From Segetibacter koreensis DSM 18137 (GTDB lineage Bacteria; Bacteroidota; Bacteroidia; Chitinophagales; Chitinophagaceae): a stretch of 64,000 nt of DNA. Shown piece after piece: positions 1 to 8,251 of the stretch. The first letter of the stretch is position 1. Each line of letters starts with the position of its first letter. Made by a program: the position numbers and the translations under genes. A model generated the notes under the pieces. The model was given only the letters and a program-made list of their open reading frames with translations. It made no database searches and was not told the DNA's origin. The stretch spans positions 20,818 through 84,817 of the forward strand of contig NZ_KB893331.1 in assembly GCF_000374045.1 (NCBI RefSeq), in the 5' to 3' direction.

Positions 1-1068
1 AATTAAGTTAAGTATTCCCGGAATAAGAAGTACAGAAACAAGCAACATTATGCCATGAGCAATTGATGAAGCTTTTGTTTTTGCTCCTGCCATTACGTTT
101 GCGGAGCTCCTTACTACCACCGAGGTTAATGGTAAACCGCCTATTAAACCAGACACCATATTTCCTATTCCCTGTGCTTTTAGTTCCCTGTTGCTTGGTG
201 TAACTCTTTTTAGAGGGTCGAGTTTATCCACAGCTTCAATACCAAGTAATGTTTCCAGGCTCGCAACAATAGCGAGTGTAACTGCTGTTATCCATACATC
301 CGGATTTTTGATAAAAGCAATGTCAGGAAAAGTAAAAAATGAAAGAAACATCGATGCATTTTCTGCTACAGGCAAAGATACCAGGTGCTTTTGTTCTAAT
401 TGCATACCCGTAGAACCAGCTAATACTTTACTTAGAAAAACAGCTACCAATACCACTACCAACGGTCCTGGAATAAGTTTTAATACTTTTTTAGATTTAA
501 AAAATTTAGTCTCCCAGGCAACTAAAATGATTATTGAAATAATACCAATAATGACGGCGGCAGGAGTAATATAATTTAATGAATGAAAAATACCCGAAAA
601 AGTGTTTTCCTTGTCACCTTGAGAGAATGACACATCTCCCGTATAATTGGAATCGTAACCTACAAAATGGGGAAGTTGCTTTAGAATAAGAATGAGACCG
701 ATAGCAGCCAGCATTCCTTTTATAACAGAGTTGGGAATATAATCTCCAACAACACCTGCCTTGACAAACCCTAATACAACTTGTATCATACCAGCCAGTA
801 CTACGGCCAGCAAAAAAGCCTCATACACTTGTAATTTAATAATAGCGGAAGCAACAATCACAGTTAACCCCGCCGCCGGTCCGCTTACACTTAATTGCGA
901 ACCACTCAATGTTCCAATTACGATCCCACCAACGATGCCGGCGATAATTCCAGAGAAAAGTGGCGCACCCGAACCAAGGGCAATACCTAAACATAGTGGT
1001 AATGCCACCAGAAAAACCACGACAGAAGCCGGTATATCGGCTCCTGCATGCTTTAAATAATTTTTCAT
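1..1068 (-). CDS. SulP-family anion transporter (partial, runs off left edge)
   Basis: Reading the minus strand from the ATG at 1068 gives 356 codons with no stop, so the gene continues beyond base 1. The protein is a polytopic inner-membrane protein with several hydrophobic segments. Residues 55-69 (SGSQLSVSGPAAGLT) and a later stretch beginning NRELKAQGIGNMVSG, followed by a GGLP and RSSANVMAGA region, are characteristic of the SulP core. The family moves sulfate, bicarbonate or other anions; the substrate cannot be told from this part. The usual cytoplasmic STAS domain would lie outside the window. The gene starts 68 bases after the small secreted protein ending at 1137 and may be co-transcribed with it. 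Family assignment is firm; substrate is unknown. Confidence 0.9.
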   Translation of the reverse strand, partial: MKNYLKHAGADIPASVVVFLVALPLCLGIALGSGAPLFSGIIAGIVGGIVIGTLSGSQLSVSGPAAGLTVIVASAIIKLQVYEAFLLAVVLAGMIQVVLGFVKAGVVGDYIPNSVIKGMLAAIGLILILKQLPHFVGYDSNYTGDVSFSQGDKENTFSGIFHSLNYITPAAVIIGIISIIILVAWETKFFKSKKVLKLIPGPLVVVLVAVFLSKVLAGSTGMQLEQKHLVSLPVAENASMFLSFFTFPDIAFIKNPDVWITAVTLAIVASLETLLGIEAVDKLDPLKRVTPSNRELKAQGIGNMVSGLIGGLPLTSVVVRSSANVMAGAKTKASSIAHGIMLLVSVLLIPGILNLI

Positions 1069-1136
1069 GCAGAAGAATGTATTTATCGAATCAATAAAAT
1101 ATAATCAGTTATAATAAAAAGGACAAGGCAATCTAT

Positions 1137-1451
1137 TTATATAACCGAATCGGGAGGTGGAATTACAACTTCTGTGGAATGATTAGAAGGGATGCTTTCT
1201 GAAAGATGAATATAAGCAAGTTCTTTACTGTCAGAACAAAAAGAAATACCGGTTGAATAACCTGAAGGGGGTAAATAAGGGTGATTGAATTTGGCAAATG
1301 TATCAGCTTTGCCTGCATCGTCAGCGGCATTATGAGGCAATTCTTCTGTCCACTGGTTTTTACTCAGCATGTTGCCGATCTGCGCTATTGGCAACATTTG
1401 TATTGCTATCAACAGACTTAAAAAAAACGATATGATTTTAAGTTTTATCAT
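1137..1451 (-). CDS. small secreted hypothetical protein (104 aa)
   Basis: The reading frame extends to 1475, but the ATG at 1451 gives a better N-terminus: MIKLKIISFF followed by a hydrophobic run that looks like a signal peptide. An AGGG sequence lies just upstream. The mature part is short and polar, with a Pro-rich stretch (HPYLPPSGYS) and a C-terminus ending IPPPDSVI. I do not recognise a domain. It lies directly upstream of the SulP transporter on the same strand, so a role linked to that transporter is possible, but this is inferred only from position. Confidence 0.6.
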   Translation of the reverse strand: MIKLKIISFFLSLLIAIQMLPIAQIGNMLSKNQWTEELPHNAADDAGKADTFAKFNHPYLPPSGYSTGISFCSDSKELAYIHLSESIPSNHSTEVVIPPPDSVI

Positions 1452-1556
1452 TTTACCCTGAGGCAAAGATAACAACCAGAGATATTAATCACAATATTCG
1501 ACATATCATTTAACAAACAAAAGTAATAGAACAAAAAAAACGTATATCCTTTTTCA

Positions 1557-2306
1557 TCAGATATTCAACCCCCCGCACACACTTATAACCTGGCCCGTAA
1601 CATAACTACTCATGTCACTGGCGAGATATAAAGTAGTGTCTGCTATTTCAGCGGCGGTGCCAAAACGTCCTAAAGGAATTTTTTGTAAATAAGTTTTTGA
1701 GGCTTCTCCATCTTTAAGATAATCCGTCATGTCTGTCTCTACAAATCCCGGAGCAATTGCGTTGCATCGAATATTACGGCTTCCTAATTCATGCGCCATC
1801 GATTTAGTAAATCCTATTATTCCTGCTTTAGAAGCTGCGTAACTGCTTTGTCCTGCATTGCCTCTGATACCTATTATAGAACTCATGTTTATAATGCTGC
1901 CTTTTCTTGCCTTCATCATAGGTTTTATAACCTGCTTCGTCATATTAAAAACACTCTTCAGGTTGATATTCATTACGTCATCCCATTGCTCAGACGTCAT
2001 GCGCAGCAGCAGGTTATCTTTACTGATGCCAGCATTATTTACACAAACATCTATGGTTCCAAATTCTTTAATAGTGTCATTTACCATTGCCTCACATTCT
2101 GCATAAACTCCTGCATTACTTTTATATGCTTTGGCTTTTACGCCTGCAGCTTGAAGTTTTTCTTCCAGCGCTTTTGCTTTTTCATCACTACTTACATATG
2201 TAAATGCAATGTTTGCACCTTGTTCTGCCAATTTTAAAGCAATTGCTTCACCGATTCCACGGCTCGCGCCTGTAACTATAGCAACTTTTCCCTCGAGTAA
2301 TTTCAT
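1557..2306 (-). CDS. fabG: 3-oxoacyl-[acyl-carrier-protein] reductase FabG
   Basis: NADPH-dependent reduction of 3-oxoacyl-ACP to 3-hydroxyacyl-ACP in type II fatty acid synthesis, in the cytoplasm. At 249 residues it has the classical short-chain dehydrogenase length. The cofactor motif TGASRGIG is at residues 12-19, NNAG at 90-93, and the catalytic Ser142/143, Tyr156 and Lys160 (SYAASK) are all present. The loop PGFVETDMT after the active site is typical of FabG. It stands alone between the small secreted protein and the ABC membrane protein, with no other fab gene in the window. Other SDR reductases are possible but the match to FabG is good throughout. Confidence 0.93.
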   Translation of the reverse strand: MKLLEGKVAIVTGASRGIGEAIALKLAEQGANIAFTYVSSDEKAKALEEKLQAAGVKAKAYKSNAGVYAECEAMVNDTIKEFGTIDVCVNNAGISKDNLLLRMTSEQWDDVMNINLKSVFNMTKQVIKPMMKARKGSIINMSSIIGIRGNAGQSSYAASKAGIIGFTKSMAHELGSRNIRCNAIAPGFVETDMTDYLKDGEASKTYLQKIPLGRFGTAAEIADTTLYLASDMSSYVTGQVISVCGGLNI

Positions 2307-2471
2307 AGATTTGACATAAATTTTATAAACGTATCAGGATTATACAGAGCTAATCTTTTTCTAATTTGTGCCTGGTTGAAAGCAAAAGTAAATTAATAGA
2401 ACATCAGTACACTCATATACTCAACTTTTTCTCTTTATTCAATCACCTTACAATCAAATCGCTCTAAACTT

Positions 2472-3575
2472 CTACCTATATTTCTTTTCGTAACTATAGT
2501 AGTACGAATTGTATAATACAAATGCCAGTAACATGATTGCCGCAGGAAGTAATAACCCGGGATCGTATAACAGAATAAAAAAGCAAGCGGCAATAATAGC
2601 AAACACAACCCGGATTAACTGCTCCATATCTGTTTTGTCAGTTAAAAGCACTACATGAAACATGCATAATAGTGCAATACCCATTAATAATATTTGCGGG
2701 TAATCGGCAATGACGAAATGAACATTTAAGCCTTTGAATACAAAAAGAAATTCAGGGAGCAGAAGGAGTGTATACATTATTGACATCCTCATAAACCTGC
2801 TGATAATTGTGATGGGAAGGTTTTTGGTGAACGACAAAAACTCTTCTTCAAAAGCTCTTATATGAAATACAATGGCGCTGTGTGAGGCTGCAGTAATTAA
2901 AAGTAAAAGCTGCAATGGACGAATGTCGTAGCGGTCGGGCACGTATAGCTTTATAAATCCAAAAAGAATCAATAGAGAAAATATTTTAGTTACAAAGAGC
3001 ATTTGTTTGCGGTCGTGCCAGAGAAAGAGGAGCGGAATGATAAAAAGTGGCTTTGATATATTTATATTGAAAGTTGGTAATGCAAACCTCGCTTTAAACA
3101 GGTTCTTCTTTTGTATACTAACAATATAAATTAAAGCTGTCAGGCTAACAACAATTACATTAAAAAGAAGAACCGCTATGGCACACCAATATTGTTGTTT
3201 AGCAAGAGCGAGCCAAACAATTGCCAGGGCATATAATATTACAGGCAAATAAACAAGCGCTTGTACATACACCATGTATAAGTACAGTTTTTTAAAAGAT
3301 AAACTGTTGAGACAAAACAAAAAGGATTGCCGGGGATCAGCAAGCTGGTGCAAAATATAATCGATGCATTTGAAATTATACAAAAGCCAGGTGACCATAA
3401 CTGAAGCTAAGAAAACAGGACTTTGAATGATGCCGGTAATAATGGAAAGATGAAAGGCTAAAGGCGAAAAAGGTAACCCGAATAACACAAAAAAACCAAA
3501 AATGAAAAGCCCGGCGTTAACCTTATAAAAATGATTAACCAAAACCCTTTGCAATATGCTGGATCCTTTGGTCAT
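2472..3575 (-). CDS. integral membrane protein, probable ABC transporter membrane partner
   Basis: A 367-residue, very hydrophobic protein with about eight to ten membrane spans and no recognised enzymatic motif. Its ATG overlaps the last bases of the ABC ATPase gene by four bases, which implies translational coupling and points to it being the membrane subunit of that transporter. It carries a basic C-terminus (SYEKKYR). I do not recognise the family or the substrate. The two genes are followed by fabG on the same strand after about 165 bases. Confidence 0.65.
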   Translation of the reverse strand: MTKGSSILQRVLVNHFYKVNAGLFIFGFFVLFGLPFSPLAFHLSIITGIIQSPVFLASVMVTWLLYNFKCIDYILHQLADPRQSFLFCLNSLSFKKLYLYMVYVQALVYLPVILYALAIVWLALAKQQYWCAIAVLLFNVIVVSLTALIYIVSIQKKNLFKARFALPTFNINISKPLFIIPLLFLWHDRKQMLFVTKIFSLLILFGFIKLYVPDRYDIRPLQLLLLITAASHSAIVFHIRAFEEEFLSFTKNLPITIISRFMRMSIMYTLLLLPEFLFVFKGLNVHFVIADYPQILLMGIALLCMFHVVLLTDKTDMEQLIRVVFAIIAACFFILLYDPGLLLPAAIMLLAFVLYNSYYYSYEKKYR

Positions 3576-4207
3576 ATACCGGTTGTATAAATCGTTTTAT
3601 TTTCTGCAATCAATGTTCCTGAAAATTGCAACTGATCTTTATGCAGTGTTTGGTGAGAGGTGATGATGAACGATGTTCCTTCTTTATATTTGTCGTTTAT
3701 AATTCTGCAAATTGTATCTACAGCCTTTGCATCTATAGTAATTAGTGGTTCATCGAGTAATATTATTTTTGGGTGTCCGATAAAAGCAAGTACCAGGCTC
3801 ACTTTTTTAATCATGCCGCTGGAATAACTTCCCAATCTTTGGTGGTACGCATCATAAACATGTAATTGTTTTAATAAATCCTCAGCCTGTTGCAAATCCC
3901 CGCAATTTGTTTCACAATACAGCTCCACTAAATCTTTAGCAGTTAAAAAAGATGGGTATAAAGGTTCAGCTTCTGCATAATTTACAAGCCTCACAAAATG
4001 TTTTCGATGTTTTTTAATACTGAATTTATTTTCTAAAATTATGTCCCCGGTAAAAGGGTGCAAGCCAGCAATCATTTTAAGGAAAGTAGTTTTCCCTGAT
4101 CCATTTTCTCCCTTCATCCACCATATTCCATTAGTAATTGATAACAAAGGAACTTTTATAGCTAAATAACTTCCGTAATATTTTTGAATATTATTAAACT
4201 CCAGCAT
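3572..4207 (-). CDS. ABC transporter ATP-binding protein
   Basis: A 211-residue single ATPase domain, at the short end for the family. The Walker A motif GENGSGKTT is at residues 33-41, a signature-like YSSGMIKKV follows, then Walker B IILLDEP and a switch His in ITSHQ. The frame opens with a TTG four codons upstream (4219), but the ATG at 4207 (MLEFNNIQKYYG) gives the standard start and is preferred. It overlaps the membrane protein gene by four bases, so the two should form one transporter. Direction and substrate are unknown; small two-gene pairs of this kind are usually exporters. Confidence 0.85.
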   Translation of the reverse strand: MLEFNNIQKYYGSYLAIKVPLLSITNGIWWMKGENGSGKTTFLKMIAGLHPFTGDIILENKFSIKKHRKHFVRLVNYAEAEPLYPSFLTAKDLVELYCETNCGDLQQAEDLLKQLHVYDAYHQRLGSYSSGMIKKVSLVLAFIGHPKIILLDEPLITIDAKAVDTICRIINDKYKEGTSFIITSHQTLHKDQLQFSGTLIAENKTIYTTGI

Positions 4208-4430
4208 TATATTAATCAAAGAAATACTTGTTTGTAAACGTAGTGGAAATTAAGACAAGAGTTTGTTATAAAGTTATTTGAAGGAGGCTGATTTTAAGCA
4301 ACAGTAGGTGCAATAGATCATTAGAGGGAAAATTGCACAAATACTCTCCAAAGGAACTAAATATGGAATGGTGTAACACCAATATTGGCATGAGGGGTTA
4401 AAGGCAAATAAAAAACAGATCCCTTAATCC

Positions 4431-5945
4431 TCACTGATTATTTGCAATAGCAAGAATTTCATCAATATATTTTCGGTCGTTGCTTAGTCTTGGTACTTTA
4501 TGCTGTCCGCCAAGTTTTCCTTTACTTTTGAGCCATTCTTCAAAAACTCCTTTTTTCAATGACCTGATTACCGGCATCCGCAATGCAATATCTTTATGAC
4601 GCTTGGCCTCATAATCACTATTGGCATTTTTTAAAGCATTGTCAAGTTCATAAGTAAAAAATCCCAGGTCCGACGGCTCTTTTTCAAATTGTATTAACCA
4701 TTCATGACCGCCGTTTCCTTTTTCGCTAAAATAAATGGGAGCAGCTGTATAATCGTTTACTATTGCTCCGGTTTTTTCGCATGCCGCAGCAATAGCACAA
4801 TCTGAATTATTTACAATTACTTCTTCACCAAATGCGTTGATAAAATGCTTTATTCTTCCTGAAACTTTTATTTTATACGGTGACAATGAGGTGAATTGTA
4901 TGGTATCTCCTATTAGGTATCTCCATAATCCGCCGTTGGTACTTATAACAACAGCATAATTTTTTCCAATTTCAACAGAATCCAGTTGTAAAGTTTGAGG
5001 ATTTGCTTTTCCGTATTCCTCCACCGGCAGAAATTCATAAAAAATTCCATGATGCAAGAACAGCAGCATTCCTTCTACATCCGGATTGTCCTGGGCTGCA
5101 AAGAAACCTTCGCTTGCATTATATAAGTCCAGGTAATTAATTGGTGCCCCGATCAACTTTTCAAATTGCTCTTTATAAGGTGTAAACGAAACGCCGCCAT
5201 GAATATATAATTCAAGATTTGGCCATACTTCTGCAAGACATTCTTTTCCTGTTATTTCCAGTATTCTTTTAATTAAAACCAAGGTCCACGTTGGCACGCC
5301 ACTTATACTGGTAACATTTTCATGAATAGTAGTTTTTGCAAGTTTTTCTATTTTTGTTTCCCATTCATCTAACAAAGCAATAGACAATTCTGGAGTTCTG
5401 AGCCAATGACCGTAAAAAGGTGTGTTTTGCATGAGCACTGCGCTTAAATCTCCATACTTGGCTTCTTCATTCATTTTGCACACTTGGTGGCTTCCACCTA
5501 TAACCAGCCCCTTTCCCGTTAGCAAATCACTGTCAGGGTTAAAATTGTAATATAATGTAAGCAGATCTTTGGCGCCCTGAAAATGGCTTCCATCCAGGCT
5601 TTCTTCAGACACAGGAATAAATTTGCTCTTATCGCTGGTAGTTCCGCTGCTTTTGGCAAACCAGTTAATAGGAGTATTCCACAACAAATTCTGCTCCCCA
5701 TTCATCATACGTTCTATATACGGTTTTAAATCTTCGTATTCGTGAATAGGAACAAGGTCTTTAAAATCTTTTATGGTATAAATATCTTCAAAACGATATT
5801 TCCTTCCTATTTCTGTGTACTGAGCAGATGTTATCAGATCCTGGAATACTTCGTATTGAGCAGCAACAGGATTATTGATCCAGTTTTCGATTCGCCAAAG
5901 CCTAAAACGGGCCAGGCGCGATATGGCAGGGCTTAAAAGTTTCAT
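4431..5945 (-). CDS. GH3 auxin-responsive-promoter-family protein (acyl-adenylate type)
   Basis: A 504-residue protein that resembles the GH3 family throughout: an N-terminal AARFRLWRIENW-like region, a KSSGTTSDKSKFIPV phosphate-binding motif in the first quarter, and GGLWRYLIGD plus KHFINAFGEEV in the second half. In plants GH3 enzymes adenylate carboxylic acids such as auxin or jasmonate and join them to amino acids. Bacterial homologues are common in Bacteroidota, but their substrates are not established. It stands alone upstream of nothing obviously related, with lptB 119 bases before it on the same strand. The family is clear; the reaction in this organism is inferred. Confidence 0.85.
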   Translation of the reverse strand: MKLLSPAISRLARFRLWRIENWINNPVAAQYEVFQDLITSAQYTEIGRKYRFEDIYTIKDFKDLVPIHEYEDLKPYIERMMNGEQNLLWNTPINWFAKSSGTTSDKSKFIPVSEESLDGSHFQGAKDLLTLYYNFNPDSDLLTGKGLVIGGSHQVCKMNEEAKYGDLSAVLMQNTPFYGHWLRTPELSIALLDEWETKIEKLAKTTIHENVTSISGVPTWTLVLIKRILEITGKECLAEVWPNLELYIHGGVSFTPYKEQFEKLIGAPINYLDLYNASEGFFAAQDNPDVEGMLLFLHHGIFYEFLPVEEYGKANPQTLQLDSVEIGKNYAVVISTNGGLWRYLIGDTIQFTSLSPYKIKVSGRIKHFINAFGEEVIVNNSDCAIAAACEKTGAIVNDYTAAPIYFSEKGNGGHEWLIQFEKEPSDLGFFTYELDNALKNANSDYEAKRHKDIALRMPVIRSLKKGVFEEWLKSKGKLGGQHKVPRLSNDRKYIDEILAIANNQ

Positions 5946-6064
5946 TAGATACGTGTAGTACTTGACAAAATAACAAAATGAAACTAAACAGAACGGTTTT
6001 TTTTAAGGAGTTTTTAATATTTGACAGTAAAAACCAGCTTTTAGGCGAAAAACTATTCATATTT

Positions 6065-6883
6065 CTAACGCTGATCATCAAAAGATGCAACACTTTCTGT
6101 AGCTTTTTGAAGAGCATTGTCTCTTTCCATTTCAATAATCCAGTCTTTTCTGCGGAGTTGAAAATTGGTTCCCAAATATAATCGTCTCACTTGTTCATTG
6201 TTTGCCAGCTCCTCTGCACTACCATGTTTAAATATTTTTCCTTCTATCAGCAAATAAGCACGGTCACATATAGATAAAGTCTCATTTACATTATGATCTG
6301 TAATTAATATACCAATGTTTCGATACTTTAATTTTGCAACAACAGTCTGTATATCTTCTACAGCAATAGGATCTACGCCGGCAAAAGGTTCATCTAACAA
6401 AATAAATTTAGGGTCGACTGCAAGTGCACGTGCAATTTCTGTTCTTCTTCTTTCTCCCCCGCTTATGCTGTCGCCGTTATTTTTTCGAACGTGATGCAAA
6501 TTAAACTCATCAAGCAAAGCTTCTAACCGTTCCTTTTGTTCTTTTTTGCTCAGCTTGGTCATTTCAAGCACTGCTTTTATATTATCTTCAACAGAAAGCT
6601 TCCTAAAAACGCTGGCTTCCTGGGGCAGATACCCAATACCCATTTGAGCCCTTTTATACATTGGAAGCTTGGTAATTTCCTCGTCGTTTAAAAAAACAGT
6701 TCCCTCGTCAGGCTTAATTAAACCTACCACCATATAAAATGTGGTCGTTTTTCCTGCGCCGTTCGGACCTAGCAAACCAACAATTTCACCTTGTTTTACG
6801 TCAATTGATACATTGTTGACGACAGTACGGTTGCGATAACTTTTAATAAGGTCTTTGGTATGTATAATAAGACTCAATGACAA
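6065..6883 (-). CDS. lptB: lipopolysaccharide export ATPase LptB
   Basis: The cytoplasmic ATPase that powers LPS extraction with LptF/LptG. Walker [10 protein letters not shown] is at residues 39-47, the Q-loop reads LPQEAS, the signature is ISGGERRR, Walker B is FILLDEP and the switch is ITDHNV, all as in LptB. At 272 residues it is about 30 longer than usual because of a charged C-terminal tail after the family end. No ATG is available: an in-frame TAA lies just upstream and the first candidates are TTG codons at 6883 and 6877. A TATTTTTG promoter-like element sits ten bases before the first TTG. No other lpt gene is in the window. Confidence 0.9.
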   Translation of the reverse strand: MSLSLIIHTKDLIKSYRNRTVVNNVSIDVKQGEIVGLLGPNGAGKTTTFYMVVGLIKPDEGTVFLNDEEITKLPMYKRAQMGIGYLPQEASVFRKLSVEDNIKAVLEMTKLSKKEQKERLEALLDEFNLHHVRKNNGDSISGGERRRTEIARALAVDPKFILLDEPFAGVDPIAVEDIQTVVAKLKYRNIGILITDHNVNETLSICDRAYLLIEGKIFKHGSAEELANNEQVRRLYLGTNFQLRRKDWIIEMERDNALQKATESVASFDDQR

Positions 6884-7068
6884 ATGATTTTAACAAAAAT
6901 ACACTAATAGCAAGTTTATTGTCATCCGAACATGGCTCTTAACAGTTTATTGGGGTGATTTTAAGCAAGTTGACACAAACCTGCTAAACGTATAAATAAA
7001 AAATTTATACAAAAATTACTAAAAAAAGTAAAATTAGATGTGTAAAGGTTTGTGGAAGGTCTCCTGCT

Positions 7069-7099
7069 CTTGTTTTTATTTTTATACAGCTTATGTTTG
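7069..7099 (+). promoter_or_regulatory. Bacteroidota-type promoter of metF
   Basis: CTTG at 7069-7072 and TATGTTTG at 7092-7099 are separated by 19 bases, matching the TTTG-N19-TAnnTTTG pattern of the Bacteroidota primary sigma factor with one mismatch. Transcription would start about 15 bases before the metF ATG. Confidence 0.55.
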
Positions 7100-7120
7100 C
7101 AGCAATTTTTAAAATACAGG

Positions 7121-8074
7121 ATGAAAGTTATTGAGCATCTTAAACAGGCTAAGGATACACTTATTTCTTTTGAAGTTTTACCACCATTAAAAGGTAAAAG
7201 TATCAATTCAATTTATGATCATCTTGATCCTTTGATGGAATTTAAACCTTCATGGATAAATGTTACCTATCATAGAAGTGAAAGCATGTTTAAGAAAAAA
7301 GCCGACGGCACTTTTGAAAAAGTAGAAGTGCGTAAACGGCCTGGTACTGTTGGCATTTGTGCATCTATTATGAACCATTATAAAATAGATGCTGTACCTC
7401 ACTTTATTTGCGGCGGTTTTAATAAAAGAGAAACCGAAGATGCCCTCATTGATCTTAATTTTCTTGATGTAGATAATGTTTTGGTTCTAAGAGGCGATGC
7501 TGCTAAAAATGAAACTTCCTTTGAACCGGAACCTGATGGCCACAGTTATGCGATAGACCTTTTGAAACAGGTGGTAGACCTCAATAACGGTATTTACCTG
7601 GATGAAGATATTCAAAACGGGGGTAAAACAAACTTCTGCATTGGAGTTGCAGGTTATCCTGAAAAACATTTTGAAGCACCAAACCTGGAAATCGATCTTA
7701 GGCGTTTAAAAGAGAAAGTAGATGCGGGAGCCAGTTATATAATGACTCAAATGTTTTTTGATAACAAGAAGTTTTTTGATTTTGTAAAGGCATGCAGGGA
7801 AATAGGCATCGAGGTGCCCATCATTCCTGGTTTAAAGCCTATTACTAGCAAAAAACAATTATCAATACTTCCAAGAATATTTCATGTAGACATTCCTACA
7901 GATCTCTCAAATGCTATCATGCGGTCAAAAACAGACCAGGAATGTGAATGCGTAGGTGCTGAATGGCTTATTCAACAAAGTAAGGAATTAAAGAAATTCG
8001 GAGTTCCGGTATTACACTATTATACACTCGGCAAGCCAAAGGTTATCTGGAATGTTGTGAAGGAACTTGTATAG
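7121..8074 (+). CDS. metF: methylenetetrahydrofolate reductase MetF
   Basis: Reduces 5,10-methylene-THF to 5-methyl-THF for methionine synthesis. The frame is open from 7052, but the first 23 codons are a hydrophobic read-through of the promoter; the ATG at 7121 follows an AGG-type site (ACAGG) and starts the family sequence (MKVIEHLKQAKDTLISFEV). The 317 residues match the family length. ISFEVLPP near the N-terminus, the VLRGD motif and a QMFFD segment are characteristic of the FAD-binding TIM barrel. No metH or other methionine gene is adjacent; polA follows after 177 bases. Confidence 0.93.
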   Translation: MKVIEHLKQAKDTLISFEVLPPLKGKSINSIYDHLDPLMEFKPSWINVTYHRSESMFKKKADGTFEKVEVRKRPGTVGICASIMNHYKIDAVPHFICGGFNKRETEDALIDLNFLDVDNVLVLRGDAAKNETSFEPEPDGHSYAIDLLKQVVDLNNGIYLDEDIQNGGKTNFCIGVAGYPEKHFEAPNLEIDLRRLKEKVDAGASYIMTQMFFDNKKFFDFVKACREIGIEVPIIPGLKPITSKKQLSILPRIFHVDIPTDLSNAIMRSKTDQECECVGAEWLIQQSKELKKFGVPVLHYYTLGKPKVIWNVVKELV

Positions 8075-8251
8075 CAGCTTTTATTCCCGGCCTCATTTCG
8101 CCTGCTGTAATTACTTTTTTTACCAAAGTCATTGTTAATCCTGTTAATTATCGGTTATAGGAATTCCGCGCATTTTGCTAAAAATTCGGATTATTCCAAT
8201 TAAAAATGATTCTGAAATTAATAGTGGTTCTAAATTATTTACCTTAGCCGG

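Noticed and set aside
191..1060. Two plus-strand ORFs of 127 and 99 codons at the left edge
   Set aside because: They are antisense to the SulP transporter, whose minus-strand translation shows clear family motifs.
1791..2237. Plus-strand ORF of 148 codons
   Set aside because: Antisense to fabG; composition rich in Cys, Phe and His as expected of a shadow frame.
7052..7120. N-terminal extension of metF
   Set aside because: The 23 extra residues translate the promoter region, and a well-placed ATG follows at 7121.
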